DNA from: Triplophysa rosa
Lineage: Eukaryota; Chordata; Actinopteri; Cypriniformes; Nemacheilidae
Direction: 5' to 3'
Assembly: GCF_024868665.1 (NCBI RefSeq)
Contig: NC_079901.1
Location: forward strand, 3,650,142-3,714,141
Length of the DNA stretch: 64,000 nucleotides
In this document: positions 1 to 11,713 of the stretch, piece by piece
Numbering within the stretch: position 1 is the stretch's first letter
How the letters are laid out: every line of letters starts with the position of its first letter
Position numbers and translations under genes: made by a program
Notes under the pieces: generated by a model
Databases searched by the model: none
What the model was told of the DNA's origin: nothing
What the model saw: only the letters and a program-made list of their open reading frames with translations

Positions 1-1285
1 ATGAATTTGTTTTGTTGTAGCGTTTAAAAAACATAAATGTCATTTGAATGTATTGGTAGTGTTTTATGAGGTGTACTTTCTGTGAATGTAAAGAAAGGGG
101 TATATTACTGTACATTCACAATGAGTTTAAAAAGAATGATACAGTACTTAACTTATACGTGGACTTGATTCTTTAAAAGGAGACTGTATGCAAGAGTGAC
201 ATCATCATCCTCCTCCTCAGCTGGACACAAGTCACCATCAGGTACATTTATGTAACCGAGATAATAAAATCGCTAAAAGTTTCTCTGTACAGTAACTATG
301 CAGCAATGTTTTCATTTAGCATGTTAATTTCTCACAACCCAATAATATGTAACGTGTCTTTATTGGATGTTATAATGCAAGTTGTTCGTTCCTTTTTAAG
401 AAAATTATCTTAATAGGCCATAAAATAATACCTGACAAAAAATATAAAGCACACAATGAACGCGCTTAGTAAAGACAGAATTGCTACTGTATAGGAATAA
501 AACTTGTAGTGATTTTCTTTATTATCTGAATTACATTCATTTACCTGAGGATGAGGAGGACACTTCGATCCACACCGCGCGTGACTTACCAACTTCAAAT
601 ACCAATGAGATTTGTGCCAGAAAGGCGAACGAAAAATAAGTGTAAATGAAAACTCGGAAAGCGCAAATGAAAAATCTAGCAGTGAATTCAAAACTATTAT
701 TTGCAAAAACGAATCTTAGAAAATTGTTAAGAAAAATAGCAGTTTATTAGAAAATCAAGTCACATTCTTGCAGTTGAGTTTATTGTTTTCATTATCAAAG
801 TGTTTTTTTTCTTTCTCATTGTATATTTTTGTTCGTTTTTTAAAAGTTTGCGTTCATTTTTATTGGCACAAAAGGAATCCCATAACTCTTCAGCGTCTCA
901 CTGCGCTGGTAACGAAACAGTGCCTCTATTGTGACGTAATGCTGCAACTGCAGTTACAAATGACAATCTGTTTTTTTGTGAAGACACTCCACATATTTTT
1001 GACGAGAGTCTGAGACGGCCGCCTCCACTTTCTTTATGCAGGAAAAACCCTAAACTGGGATTACTATATAGAAAGTTTGCCATCTCTCTGTGTGATTTGT
1101 TGGGGTTAATGACCTTTCGTCCATTTAAATGTGACCAAATTTATTTACTAGTGCATAAAGTATGAGTCGTTAGCACTGTACTGACGTTATTATATTGTCT
1201 TTATGTGCGCATCTGTCTGCGCAGCGGAGTCAAACAACCTTTGCCTTCGTACAGATGTAATAACGTAAAACATTATGGGATATCC
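1..1285. other. AT-rich sequence without recognisable gene
   Basis: No reading frame here shows a recognisable domain, and no repeat family was identified with confidence. The short open frames have low-complexity composition typical of chance frames in AT-rich DNA. Confidence 0.5.
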
Positions 1286-1289
1286 CGAC

Positions 1290-1412
1290 TATTTGGATGA
1301 TCACTTGGGGCTCTACGTGGCTCCTGGCACCCCTTGCTTTTGGAGGCCCCTGGTAGATCGGGGGCCCCAGGCGACTGCCTACCTTTGCCTAATGGTAAGT
1401 CCGCCCCTGTGT
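1290..1412. mobile_element. terminal fragment of a hAT-type DNA transposon
   Basis: The segment runs through GGGGGCCCCAGGCGACTGCC and ends in AAGTCCGCCCCTG. Its reverse complement begins CAGGGGCGGACTT, a terminus style I associate with Charlie-like hAT elements of vertebrates. Only one end is visible; a matching opposite terminus was not found nearby, so this is either a truncated copy or an element whose other end has decayed. Confidence 0.45.
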
Positions 1413-2490
1413 CAGAAACGATGTAACATTAGGACATAAATTGTAATCTGTTCTGAGACCAGATTTATGCAGCCCGCGCTATCGTTGTCTGCTGCCTGTG
1501 AGGCGCTAGAATGCTAGTTCCCATTACATTTTAAATACGTTAATGTGTTCTTCAAGAACCTTGTTTTTTTACTGACAATGTACATCATATAACACGGATT
1601 TGTTGTATTTGCTTTGTTTGCGTGATATTTCTGGTTTGTGTAGTGCTAATTATAAATGAAAAACCTTTGAGGGTTCTCAGCGTAACGTTACCAGAGAGTG
1701 ATTGACAGCACGACGTGATAATTTCCCACCACTTATAACAATGTATTAAAATATGGGTGCATTACTAAAAAGCACAAATCTCAGGACATGACAAAATTTC
1801 TCCAGGATTTAATACCCACTCGGACCCCAGGGGGGTTAAATGATTGATCTGCACATAGATGCATCATTGCCTTCATTATGCAGACTACACATAACAGATT
1901 GTTCATAAGAATATATAGTATATACTGTACTTGCCAACTAATAATTCTGTTATTGTGAGGTGATGCATTTTTTAATAGTTTGGCATTAAATTGATAGCAT
2001 GTAGAGTACTCCTCAGACAAAGTTAAAGTTGAGTTGAGTTGAGTTGCGTACTCATTTGTGCTGTAAACTATGTGATGCTGGACATATCAAATAACCGTAT
2101 TTGTGTTCTTCTGTTACAGGAGTGGACTGAAACCACTGGAGCACGAGACAGGGGTGGAAAAAGAGCCCTTAACGCAGCCTGGCACAAAACATCAGACTGT
2201 CAGCAGTTTAAGCGTTCAAAATATTTTTTGTTCAGTTGGGTTTAAAGTACCCTTTCTAATCTGAAATCTATCAAACTATTTTTAATGAATTTAACATTTA
2301 AGACTTATCTATAGCTTGCACAACAAGACTGTGTGTAGAAATGCATGTAGAATTAACCATATCCCCATGATAAAATTAATATCTAAATTTTACTATGCTA
2401 AGAATAGAATTTTAGTAGCCATTTGACTAAAGTTAACTTGATTATGGTGATGGGAGGAGAAAGTCATGGAATCAGTGGAACAGTTGCGGA
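1413..2490. other. unassigned sequence with a short GTTGA repeat
   Basis: No gene was recognised. At 2028-2046 the sequence AAAGTTGAGTTGAGTTGAGTT resembles the 3' tail carried by every L2 element in this window (AATAAAGTTGAGTTGA), so this may be the stub of a very short L2 insertion. Nothing else supports an L2 body upstream of it. Confidence 0.4.
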
Positions 2491-2493
2491 CCT

Positions 2494-2884
2494 GGGGCCT
2501 CATTTATAAAACTGTGCGTAGAAACCTTCCTAAAAGTGAACTTACTCCAGAATGCTGAAAAGGGCGTACGCAAACAAAAATTGAGATTTATAAAACCTTG
2601 CGCACGCACACCTGCACGCAATTTTCCCTTTATAAATCACAGATTACCTGCAAGTGTGCGTACTTGAATCAGCCTCATATCCCGCCCTGTACACGCCCAT
2701 TTTTACCCATAAGAAGTCAATGCAAAGCACCTCCTGAATGCTTATTCGTATATTAAGAAGCATGGCATCCAATCCGCGTGTTAAGCCTGACGTCACGCAC
2801 CATTATGGACGTACCATCCAAGTGGTGTACGCCTCTTTCAAGGCATGTTTTGTGCGTACGCAGCGGTTATAAATGAGGCCCCTG
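2494..2884. mobile_element. MITE with GGCCTCATTTATAA terminal inverted repeats
   Basis: The element starts GGCCTCATTTATAAAACTG and ends TTATAAATGAGGCC, giving perfect terminal inverted repeats of about 14 bp. CCTGG lies immediately outside both ends, consistent with a 5-bp target-site duplication. The ~390-bp interior has no coding potential and is rich in TGCGTACGC and GTGCGT motifs. It is a nonautonomous DNA transposon; the superfamily was not settled. Confidence 0.75.
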
Positions 2885-3385
2885 GGCCGTGATGCAGGGG
2901 CGGACGTGGGCCGTGGTGCAGAGGCGGACCCGGCAGTGCAGGAAGCCTGGGCGTGGCGGGCAGGGCTGGACGACATGGAGGTGCCGGGCAGGGCTGGAAG
3001 CCTGGGCATGACAGCTATCTTGCCAGTGGCCTCTGGAGTGGAAGAGCAGTGCACAGCCCAGACCACAAAGCTGCAGCCACAACCGAAAGAGCAGACTCCA
3101 ACAGCTGGACTTCGGAAACACACACCTCCAGACTTCGAAACATCCGACTTTGAAACACCGGACTTAGAAACACTGGTGAGGTGGCCATGATGGCTGGAGG
3201 CTCTGGACTGACGGCCATCTTGCGAGCGGGCTCTGGACTGGCAGGGGAGGTTACAGCACTGTTGCCCTCTGCCTTGCTGGTGCCGTACTCCCTTATTGCC
3301 CTCCATAAAAAAATATTTAAGGGAGAGACCAAGTCAATAGGGGCAACATAGGCCTAGGAACGGGCTCGGAATTATACTTCTCTGC
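2885..3385. other. GC-rich noncoding stretch with short internal repeats
   Basis: Both strands carry overlapping open frames of 60-167 codons, none with a recognisable domain. The openness comes from GC-rich, locally repetitive sequence: GCAGGGGCGGAC / GCAGAGGCGGAC near 2895-2930, and CTTCGAAAC / CTTTGAAAC / CTTAGAAAC near 3135-3170. The frames are not annotated as genes. Confidence 0.5.
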
Positions 3386-3389
3386 CTCA

Positions 3390-4010
3390 CCCACAGTAAA
3401 CGGTGATCCACACAGAAACAGTATTTGATCTGTGTATTGGGTGAGTGATTAGGGCCACAGTTGGTAAAAGTTTGGCTAGGTGTTCGTCAAGCCCGTTTAA
3501 AAAACAAAACTTTAAAGGTCTCCGAGACCTTTCAACAAGTTGGTATGATATATTAGGGTTTTCATGCAATGTCTGGAACATATTTTGCTTAAAAACACTC
3601 AATGGCTGTGTAAACAAAACTCTTCTTGCCTCGTCAAAAACAGCTATGCTCACAGCAACCTGTTTGGGTACATGTCTCTTTAACTGATAATGAGTTACAG
3701 TGAACCCCCCCCCCCTTCTGTCCGGCGTGTCAACACAAAAACGTGTAGTGGCAATGGCTTTGTACTGTCCCAGGTTGAAAAAGCACTTGGTTTGAAGTGA
3801 TTCGCGCAAACAAGCAGGTTTTTACTTATGGTTTCTGAGGGATTTCCACTAAAAATAAAATAAATCCACTCCTGTCTCTTCCTAGGTTTGGACTCTGTGC
3901 AGCGACTACATTGCATGTTGTCCACAAATTTTAGCCATGGCGTCACGTACACCGCTGTCGCTTGTGAAAACAACAATGGCGGAGCACGGTGGGTGGAACT
4001 GTGTAGATTA
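3390..4010 (-). pseudogene. frameshifted C2CH (THAP-like) zinc-finger fragment
   Basis: Two overlapping minus-strand frames together look like one decayed protein. The upstream frame holds a C-x2-C pair (CSRC), a central Trp (QEWIYFIF) and then VCANHF, the Cys-x2-His half of a C2CH finger. The next frame continues with CFFNLGQYKA, which usually follows such a finger in fish THAP-like proteins, so a frameshift lies near 3795-3805. A C8 run near 3706-3715 lies further downstream. The rest of the second frame (to ~3390) is not recognised. THAP-type fingers bind DNA and occur in P-element-derived proteins; whether this came from a host gene or a transposon is open. The spacing between the Cys pairs is short for a THAP domain, so the family call is tentative. 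Confidence 0.4.
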
Positions 4011-4300
4011 AGGGGCGGTAACATTATGATAAAATCCGCTTTGGACGTCACAATCGGAGTGAAATCTGAACGTCTCGATTTCTCACATGCTTGCAGGGAA
4101 AGGCACAACAAAACAAACTTACTGGGTTCTTATTATTCACGTTTTCTGGGTTGCAAGATGTACCAGGGACCCGATTATAGCACTTAAACACATAAAAAGT
4201 GGGATTTCACATCTGATGTCTCCTTTAACAATGTCTCGTCCTATGGCACATGAAAACATAATCCAAGAAAGTCCTGGACATAATCCTCAATAGGACGACC
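4011..4300. other. unassigned sequence upstream of an L2 copy
   Basis: The overlapping frames are short and carry no recognisable domain. This is the left flank of the L2 insertion that begins near 4303. Confidence 0.4.
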
Positions 4301-4302
4301 AT

Positions 4303-6213
4303 CTTGATTAAACATGGCAGCCCCACTCCGTGGTATAATGAACACACTCAGGCTCTAAAGAAAGCGGCCCGAAAAATGGAGCGCAACTTTAAGAAAACTA
4401 AATTAGAGGTATTTCGTACAGCATGGAAGGATATTATTCGAAATACAGGAAAGCCCTAAAAACTTCTAGATCCGCCTACTTTTCATCACTAATAGTAGAA
4501 AACCAGCACAACCCTAGGTTTTTATTTAACACGGTGGCTAAATTAACAAAAAATAAATCGTCAGTGACTTCTGATCCTGTATATCAGCATAGCAGTGATG
4601 AATTTATGAACTACTTCACATATAAAATCCAAGATATTAGAGAAAAAATTATAACAATGCAATCAGAAGTGAAACCCGCTGAACAAACTAACTACAGCGC
4701 CCTTAAGGAGAAAATGCAATTATTTTATACCGTAGATCACGATGAGCTGTCTAAAATCATTAGATCATCTAAATCAACAACATGCATGCTAGACCCTATA
4801 CCTACAAATCTACTGAAAGAGATGCTCCCAGAAATTATAGATCCTCTTCTTGGTATTATTAACTCATCTCTGACATTAGGACATGTGCCTAAAGCATATA
4901 AGGTGGCTGTTATAAGGCCCCTTGTCAAAAAACCCCAACTCGACCCTAGAGAACTAAGGAACTACAGGCCTATATCGAATCTACCTTTCATATCTAAAGT
5001 TCTGGAAAAAGTAGTTTCAACTCAATTATGCTCCTTCCTCCAAAGGAATGACATCAATGAAGAATTCCAGTCTGGATTTAGAGCATGTCACAGTACAGAG
5101 ACTGCTTTGATCAGAGTTACAAATGATCTGCTATTGGCGTCTGACCGAGGTTGTATCTCGTTATTGGTGCTGCTAGACCTTAGTGCTGCATTCGATACCA
5201 TTGACCACAGCACACTCCTACATAGACTCGAAAATTATGTCGGCATTAAGGGAATAGCTTTGAAATGGTTTAAATCTTATTTATCCGACCGTTTTCAATT
5301 TGTAGCAATAAACAATGAGGTGTCACGCAAATCGCAAGTCCAGTACGGTGTACCACAGGGCTCAGTCTTAGGGCCTCTGCTCTTCGCATTATACATGCTA
5401 CCTCTAGGAGATATAATAAAGCGACACGGAGTTAGCTTTCACTGTTATGCTGATGATACTCAACTTTATATTTCCTCGAAGCCTCATGAAACACAGCAGT
5501 TCCATCGAATAATGGAATGCATAGTCGATATAAAAAACTGGATGAGTAACAACTTTTTATTACTGAACTCGGACAAAACGGAAGTGTTACTTATTGGACC
5601 GAAAACTGCTATAAGTAACAACCAAGAATACTGTTTAACTATTGACGGATGTTCCATAAAACCCTCGTCGTCAGCAAAGAATCTTGGCGTTCTATTCGAT
5701 AGTAATCTGTCATTTGAGAGCCACGTCGCCAACACCTGTAAAATTGCGTTTTTCCATCTTAAGAATATATCTAAACTACGTCATATGCTGTCAATGTCAG
5801 ATGCAGAGAAGTTAATTCATGCATTCATGACATCAAGACTAGACTACTGTAATGCACTGTTAGGTGGTTGCCCTGCAGGCTTATTACAAAAACTCCAACT
5901 GGTCCAAAACGCGGCAGCTCGAGTTCTTACACGTACAAAAAAGTATGAACATATTAGCCCAGTTCTGTCAACCTTGCACTGGTTACCTATAAAGCGTGTG
6001 TGTTATTGTAAAATGTGTGTTAGTACGTGTGCATATTGTGTGTGTGGAGTGTTTTGTATGTGGGTATGTCTGTCTTCTGTGTTTTCAACCTGTTCTTGTT
6101 TTTGCAGGTACAACTTTAATTATTTTGCTTATAGTCAATATGTCTCATGTACAGCTGCTTTGTAACAATGAAAATTGTAAAAGCGCTATATAAATAAAGT
6201 TGAGTTGATTGAG
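4303..6213 (+). mobile_element. L2-clade LINE, copy 1, internally deleted
   Basis: This 5'-truncated non-LTR retrotransposon enters in the linker between endonuclease and reverse transcriptase (GSPTPWYNEH in one frame) and ends in the L2 tail TATATAAATAAAGTTGAGTTGA. Near 5993 the sequence jumps from the C-terminal part of the RT region (HWLPIK) straight into the TG-rich 3' UTR. About 100 C-terminal codons and the first half of the UTR are therefore missing compared with the copy at 42,370-45,317. It cannot be an active source element. Confidence 0.9.
4423..6165 (+). pseudogene. L2 reverse transcriptase, frameshifted and C-terminally replaced
   Basis: The 580-codon frame encodes a LINE RT. 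Motif A is LLDLSAAFDTIDH, motif [15 protein letters not shown] and the catalytic box YADDTQLY; all lie in one frame, so the polymerase core is undamaged. The apparent ATG is not a real start. A one-base loss in an A run near 4440, compared with the copy at 42,451, shifts the upstream coding frame, so the frame begins mid-protein. The last ~55 residues are translated TG-rich 3' UTR, Cys/Val-rich and meaningless, created by the internal deletion near 5993. In life the protein would copy the element's RNA at a nicked chromosomal target. Confidence 0.85.
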
Positions 6214-6870
6214 ACAAAAGAGTTTACCTTTTAGATCCAAATTAAAGGTCGGTTATTCTGTAACAATGTTGCCCAAATCATGAAACTTGGAGATGGATCT
6301 AAGTGCAGATAAAGTCTTTAATAAATCCAAACGTGAACAATAATCCATAACATGAAACGAGAAATGGCAAACACGACTAGGCAACCCATATTCATTCATT
6401 CATTCATTCATTCATTCATTCAATAACCGACACCTGACACATGAAACACCGTGGTATTATATAGGACTAAAGGACTAAAGACTAACAAGGCACACCTGAA
6501 GACAATGAAACAATAAACCAATCAGAACAAGACACTAGAAAGAACTACAATAACCATAAAACAACAACACAAACCAAAACCTGTGAGTAAATGTAGAAAT
6601 ACACAGGCAAAACAATGCCTGGCTCCACAACCCTGCTGCTGCTTGTATACAGACAACTGGCCTATTCACACTCAACCCAGCAAGACCATGCTGGTGAACC
6701 AGCTTCAAACAGCTCAATTTTGTCTGAAAACAGCATGACTATGCTATCCACCAGCTAGACCAGCTCTATACCAGCACTACCAGCATAAACCAGCATAGAG
6801 TAATTTCAGTAATTGTTGCAGTAATTATTAGCAAATTTCTATGACTTGTTTGATATTTTTATGATAAAAG
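6214..6870. repeat. noncoding flank with an ATTC microsatellite and ACCAGC-rich tract
   Basis: An (ATTC)n microsatellite runs 6388-6423. From about 6660 to 6800 the motif CCAGC or ACCAGC recurs many times (for example CACCAGCTAGACCAGC), a minisatellite-like tract common in fish. No coding sequence was recognised. Confidence 0.6.
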
Positions 6871-7447
6871 ACTGAAGTGCTTGAAGTGGGCCAGTACAAT
6901 AGAGTACAGTTCTCTATTTCAACAGATTGACCAATCAAACAGGGTTTACGGAATTCCTGGAAATTCCTTGTCTTTGGTTTGTTGTTCTGTTTGGTTTTGC
7001 TTTTGTTTTGCAAGACGGAGTTTCGCTGGTGATTTGATCAGTGAGAGTGGTTCCACCTGTCATGAGGCTGACGCCAGCATTCTTTTAAGCAGCCTTCATC
7101 CATCGCTCTCTGCGCCTTTGTTATTTTTCCGTAAATTCTTTTTATTAATTTCTGTTTATTCTTATGCTAATAAAATTCTTTTTTAGCACTATCCGACGTG
7201 TGGTTTCCTTCTTTGTCATGGCTTAGAGCCAGCTGTGACACCAGCAAATCAAATTACAAAGGCCAAGCAGCATTTCAGATAATAAAAGACAGAACGTTCA
7301 GCCAATCAAATTGAAGAAGACAGTCTGCAGGCGGGCGCTATTGACTGTGACTACGTAGTGTAGTGAGATGGCAAACATAACAAACCCAACGGATTAATGG
7401 CATGGTGCACAAGAGTTCCGGAACCTTTTTTTCCCACTTCAAGCACT
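6871..7447. mobile_element. nonautonomous hAT-like element carrying a nested LTR-like segment
   Basis: AGTGCTTGAAGTGGG at 6876-6890 is mirrored by CCCACTTCAAGCACT at 7433-7447. Outside lie GATAAAAG (6863-6870) and GATAAAAT (7448-7455), a 7/8 match that fits the 8-bp target duplication of hAT transposons; the left end has five extra bases before the repeat. Inside, a segment ending AGCCAGCTGTGACA near 7239 with an AATAAA signal at 7169-7174 looks like part of an LTR, but its start was not fixed. Confidence 0.6.
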
Positions 7448-7455
7448 GATAAAAT

Positions 7456-7950
7456 ATATTACTTAAAAAAAGAAAGAAACAGGATTAACTTTCCTATTAA
7501 AACATATCTTGATTTGTTATTTTAATGTATAAAAATGTAATAAAAAACATATGTTAGGCCTCTGAGCTGTATGAGAAGGATTTTAACCAAAAGCATCATG
7601 ACCTCCCAGTTCCACCATCAGAAGGTAATATGAGAATAAACATTGCTTTAAAAAGTGTTCAGCAAACAAACACATATCCACATGCTGTCATGGCACAACA
7701 ACATCGTAAAACTGCTGTTGTACTGGTATGTATGCATGTGCATGTCATTGAAGATTGATGTTATTGGCCTATCAGTCAATCTCACTTTCCCTCTGGTGAT
7801 TGGCAGGTAATTATCTCACTGTTAACGTGCTTGACTCTCACACATCTACAGCCAAAGTGTGACAAAGTCAGCCAAAATCAAGCCATTTTTTTCTGCAGTC
7901 ACAATTATGCTTTTGCTATGGACCAAAATAAAGATAGAAAGAGGATGATC
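7456..7950. other. AT-rich sequence, nothing recognised
   Basis: No domain, terminal repeat or RNA gene was seen here. Confidence 0.4.
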
Positions 7951-7954
7951 TACG

Positions 7955-9345
7955 TTTCAGTTACGACTGTAACCTCGGTCCCCTGATGGTGGAAATGAGA
8001 CGTTGTGTTGAGACAGAATGGGGTTTGAACTTGAGAACCAATAATCTCTGATCGTAATTTCAACTGTCAATGAACTTGACGATTGGCATCCACATGGCAG
8101 TCTCTGCCCTGTACATACGGGTATAAATGAAGTTGGGGTACCCATTCATCCAGCTAAGGAACCTGGGAGGCGTCTCCCGGTCGATGCAGCGGACAGAAAA
8201 GCATTGTGGCATGAAAGACACAACGTCTCGTTTCCTCCATCAGAGAACAGAGGTTGCAGTCATATCTGAGACATTACCTTTCTGACGACATTGTGTTGAG
8301 ACAAAATGGGGTTCCTATAAGAAACGTCACTATGCTGAACTGCACCACGACCTTGAGCAGAGCGACAATGTCTGGCATGGGCGTGTCACTAGTGAGCGCT
8401 CCGTGATATCGTAACCTTCCAATGTGGGTAGTAAGACACCACATTGAGCTTTTTGAAAGATGAGAGGCTCTTACCTGTGGCCTTCCTTCTCTAAGTACCG
8501 AGATAGCTGCTCAGCACCATAAGGGAAGTGCTAACCCCTCTCTTGAGGAAGCGTATTGTGGAGACCACATCCTACCGAAGGGGAGGTATCCATTTGGATG
8601 TACCTGCATGGTCTCATCAGTGGGGAGATCTCATGGGAACATACGTGTGTGGAACCCTGTCAGGATGAGTGGAAGAACCCAAGCGCAGGCAGGCAGTGAC
8701 GGGGTTAACAAAACAAGACTTTAATATAAAAAAAAAAACACTATGGGGAGCAAAACAGAACCGGAACTACATACACGAAAACAAAACAAGAAATCAAAAC
8801 AAAACACTTCCCACGAGGGGGCAAGAAACAGAACTAAATCTAAAACAGGACACGATGTAAAGGCAAACGGGAAACACTCACAGAAACTCGAGGAACATAG
8901 CATAGCACTGAACATACAACGTAATCCACGAACAACAAGACAAAGAAACATGAGGGTATATATAGGGAGAGACAAACTAGGGATAATGACACAGGGCAGG
9001 TGTGGGTAATAAAACACTCAGGGAAAGATAATTAGGAAACGAGAGGGGCGGGGCCAATGACGAGACACTGGAGAGAACGTATATTATTGTCAAAAGGACA
9101 ATAATATGTTTCTCTCCACACATAACCAAAGGCTTTGTCATGGCTCTGCTACAGGACCAAGCCATGACAGAACCCCATCTGAGAGGAGCACAGACAAGAG
9201 GTGGAGAGGTCCACCAGGGGGAGGTCACAGGTTCACCAACAGGGGAACCGTGGAGTGGAGAACACATGATATGGACCACCTGAAAATCAGGTATAGAGAT
9301 TTACCTGAACAAGGGATAACTGATCAATACCAGGCATGGTAATAA
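7955..9345 (-). mobile_element. old DIRS remnant (3' terminal region), split by a solo LTR
   Basis: The segment from 7955 resembles DIRS terminal sequences elsewhere in the window: TGTAACCTCGGTCCCCTGATGG, GAGACGTTGTGTTGAGACAG and AATGGGGTTTGAACTTGAGAAC are diverged forms of the ends at 45,966-46,060. It continues through a noncoding 3' region to 8657, is interrupted by the LTR at 8658-9169, and resumes to about 9345. Divergence is much greater than among the other DIRS copies, so this insertion is older. No coding portion survives. Confidence 0.65.
8658..9169 (-). mobile_element. solo LTR with 6-bp target-site duplication
   Basis: The 512-bp segment begins TGTCAGGATGAG and ends CCATGACA, with GAACCC directly outside both ends (8652-8657 and 9170-9175). 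On the minus strand it reads as an LTR: TGTCATGG start, a TATATATACCC box (complement near 8955), an AT-rich polyadenylation region, and CTGACA at the end. No internal retrotransposon sequence flanks it, so it is a solo LTR left by LTR-LTR recombination. A related copy sits in the satellite array at about 50,585-51,266. Confidence 0.85.
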
Positions 9346-9389
9346 AAAGTGCTTAGTGATATGGAATGCCTAAACTTCACCCCAATGGG

Positions 9390-9500
9390 GGATGCTCTAG
9401 TGAGTGACGCTAGTGTCCATGGCCTCCTTGTTATAGCGCCTGCTTCACATGTCAGGCTGATCGTCGATTTGAACCCCTCTCGGAGCAGATTCAGGTAGGA
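9390..9500 (+). repeat. tRNA-like segment of a dispersed repeat
   Basis: A B-box-like GATTTGAACCC at 9466-9476 is followed by CTCTCGGAGCAG and preceded by GCTCTAGTGAGTGACGCTAG. The same arrangement recurs at 35,985-36,085 (GGTTCAAACCC then CTGCTCGGAGCAG). The cloverleaf is not complete, so this is a tRNA-derived part of a transposable element and not a tRNA gene. Confidence 0.5.
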
Positions 9501-11002
9501 CTGGTGACACATGTCGGCACAGTTAGTATAAGTATTAGTTTTGCCACATGTGCAAACACAAATCATTTATACAAAACCTTTACACACTATAGAACTTTTG
9601 CTCATGGTTCCCCCATTTGGAACCACTTGTAACACTGACACTGCGTGCTGTTTTTTTTATTGGTTTCAACTTTGTAGTGAACTGCAGAGTGTTTACTGGT
9701 ACCTTGACTAGCCCATGCCATTTATTTAACAAAATCCAAAACCATATACAACAAACTTATCTGTGTCCCTACAGCATTTGCGCAGAGGGTGACAAAATGT
9801 TAAAAAACGTTATTAATAACCTTTATCTAAATAATAATAATAATCATCATCATCATCATCGAATATTAATGGCTGGAAATCACGATGAGCTTAAAATGAG
9901 CTCTAATATTTAAAAACAGTATTGCTGAGAAAACAAAGCAATCAGTTTTAACAATTAGTTAAAAACAAAAAACATAATTTTTAAACAATGAGAAGGTCAT
10001 TAGAAACATTTTTATTACACTATATTTTTATTACATATTTTTAGTTGTATTTATTTACTTCCTATTTATGTTCATCACAATTCATGTTATATTAAAATAA
10101 ATATGAATTTTGATTAAAAAATACTTTTCAGATATTTTATCTTTACGTATGTATTTTTATAGGAGGTGCACAATCTAAATATAGGGCACCAGTAGAGGCT
10201 GGGTTAGCCCTGATACAAAACACACTATGCTACTACCAAGATGTATAAATACTTTTTAACTAAAATGTTTAAATTAAGGGCTCAGATCTGCTTGTTTACA
10301 TTTTTTGTATAGTCTAAACATACTCAACATGTTAATTGTTTTTTTAACTAAGTATAATTTTGCTTTAGATGACATTAATTAATTCACTTAAGTGATTTTT
10401 ATTTTGTTAATTTGTTTTTGTTCAAGGGTGAGTAAATTCTAAAATAAGTGTAATTTTTGGTTAAACTCTTTCATTAAAAAAATAATATTTGATGAAGACT
10501 AAAAATTGGCAAATACCATCTGCAATCTGAATTGATTGCTTTTTTCTTTTTATGATACTCATTACATCACATACGCACAGCCATATACTGGACATTGCAC
10601 GAAATTCTAAACTTTTACATTTAACACAGAATGTGTGAGATGGAAAGTAAAGGGGAGAGATATTAAAAAGTTAAAGTTAAAGGTTTTCCGTAAGTCTCTG
10701 CCAAACTGTCACCCAGAAGAGAAATGCAAAGGAGCCAATCTGTTTTTCTGTTTATGGGAGTGGAGAACAGAAGCTGGCTGGTGGAGAGGACCTGCCACCC
10801 TGTTCTGTCATATGGAAGCCACTCAGCCACAACTGAATACCCAATGACTCGATTTATACCAAACGATTCTCCACTCCTCTTAATGATGCTTTCCATATGT
10901 ACCTCAAACACACACACACAAACACAGCCATCCTTATGTCTTTTCCAAAGGCTGGGAGGGGGCTGTCTGAGTAAGCTTTTTTGTCACCTGTTTACCTACT
11001 AC
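9501..11002. other. AT-rich noncoding sequence with a trinucleotide microsatellite
   Basis: An (AAT)n(CAT)n microsatellite lies at 9830-9860. A short CA run lies at 10,909-10,924. No gene or transposon body was recognised in the rest. Confidence 0.5.
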
Positions 11003-11439
11003 TGTCAGGGTTCTGGTAGACGGAGAGCACACCACGGAAGTAGATAAGAAAAAAGGAGTTTATTTCAAAAACAGGAAAATCCAAAAACAGGTGAGTATTT
11101 CAAAAACAGGTATATCCAAAAGCAGGTAAGTATTTCCAAAACAGGTATATCCAAAAACAGGTATGTATTTCAAAAACAGGTATATCCAAAAAAACAGGTA
11201 AATATACTTATCGGGGTATAGAATTGCAGTGAAGACAACAAGACTGAACAGGGAAGAACAAAAAGGTGCAAACTTAAATAGAGTCCTGATGATGTGATGC
11301 AGGTATGAACTAATCAAAAATGGTGGATGTGCGGTGCATGCTGGGATACTGAGTTCAGAACTCCGGGGAGAGGGAACGGGTGAAGCGAGCTGACGGTGAC
11401 GACATAGGGGGCGTGGCCGGTGGTGCTGAAACCGTTACA
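11003..11439 (-). mobile_element. solo LTR with internal tandem repeats
   Basis: The 437-bp segment begins TGTCAGGGTTCTGG and ends AAACCGTTACA, so on the minus strand it reads TGTAACGG...CCTGACA, the TG...CA form of an LTR. ACTAC (10,998-11,002) and ACTAT (11,440-11,444) outside it are a 4/5-match target duplication. Between 11,066 and 11,205 a unit of about 40 bp (ATTTCAAAAACAGGTATATCC) repeats four times with variation. No internal coding region flanks it. Confidence 0.7.
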
Positions 11440-11444
11440 ACTAT

Positions 11445-11713
11445 AAAACTTTTGGTATGCTCTAAAATAATTTCCTGTCAGTGCCATAGCCCCATGATTA
11501 GTGCGCCGACATATAGCGCCAATGCACTCGTGGCGATCTTATTTCAATTTCTGTCTCTTAAATCCTTTGCCAGTCCCAATCCTCTAATCAACGCTTTCCT
11601 TTCTATTCCCCACTATCCTGTCCCATTAGAGGCAAAAAGACCCTAAAAATTTAATTTCCTAACAAAACTAAAATGCTTTTACTCTTGAAATAATCAAAAA
11701 CATACACTTAGCT
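11445..11713. other. unassigned sequence between two mobile elements
   Basis: No recognisable domain, RNA gene or repeat family was seen. Confidence 0.4.

Noticed and set aside
2039..2245. Possible exon preceded by a CTGTTACAG acceptor-like sequence
   Set aside because: There is no donor partner, no homology recognised and no conserved frame; acceptor-like strings are common by chance.
2803..3332. Overlapping frames of 84-167 codons on both strands
   Set aside because: They arise from GC-rich, internally repetitive sequence and begin inside a MITE; no domain was seen.
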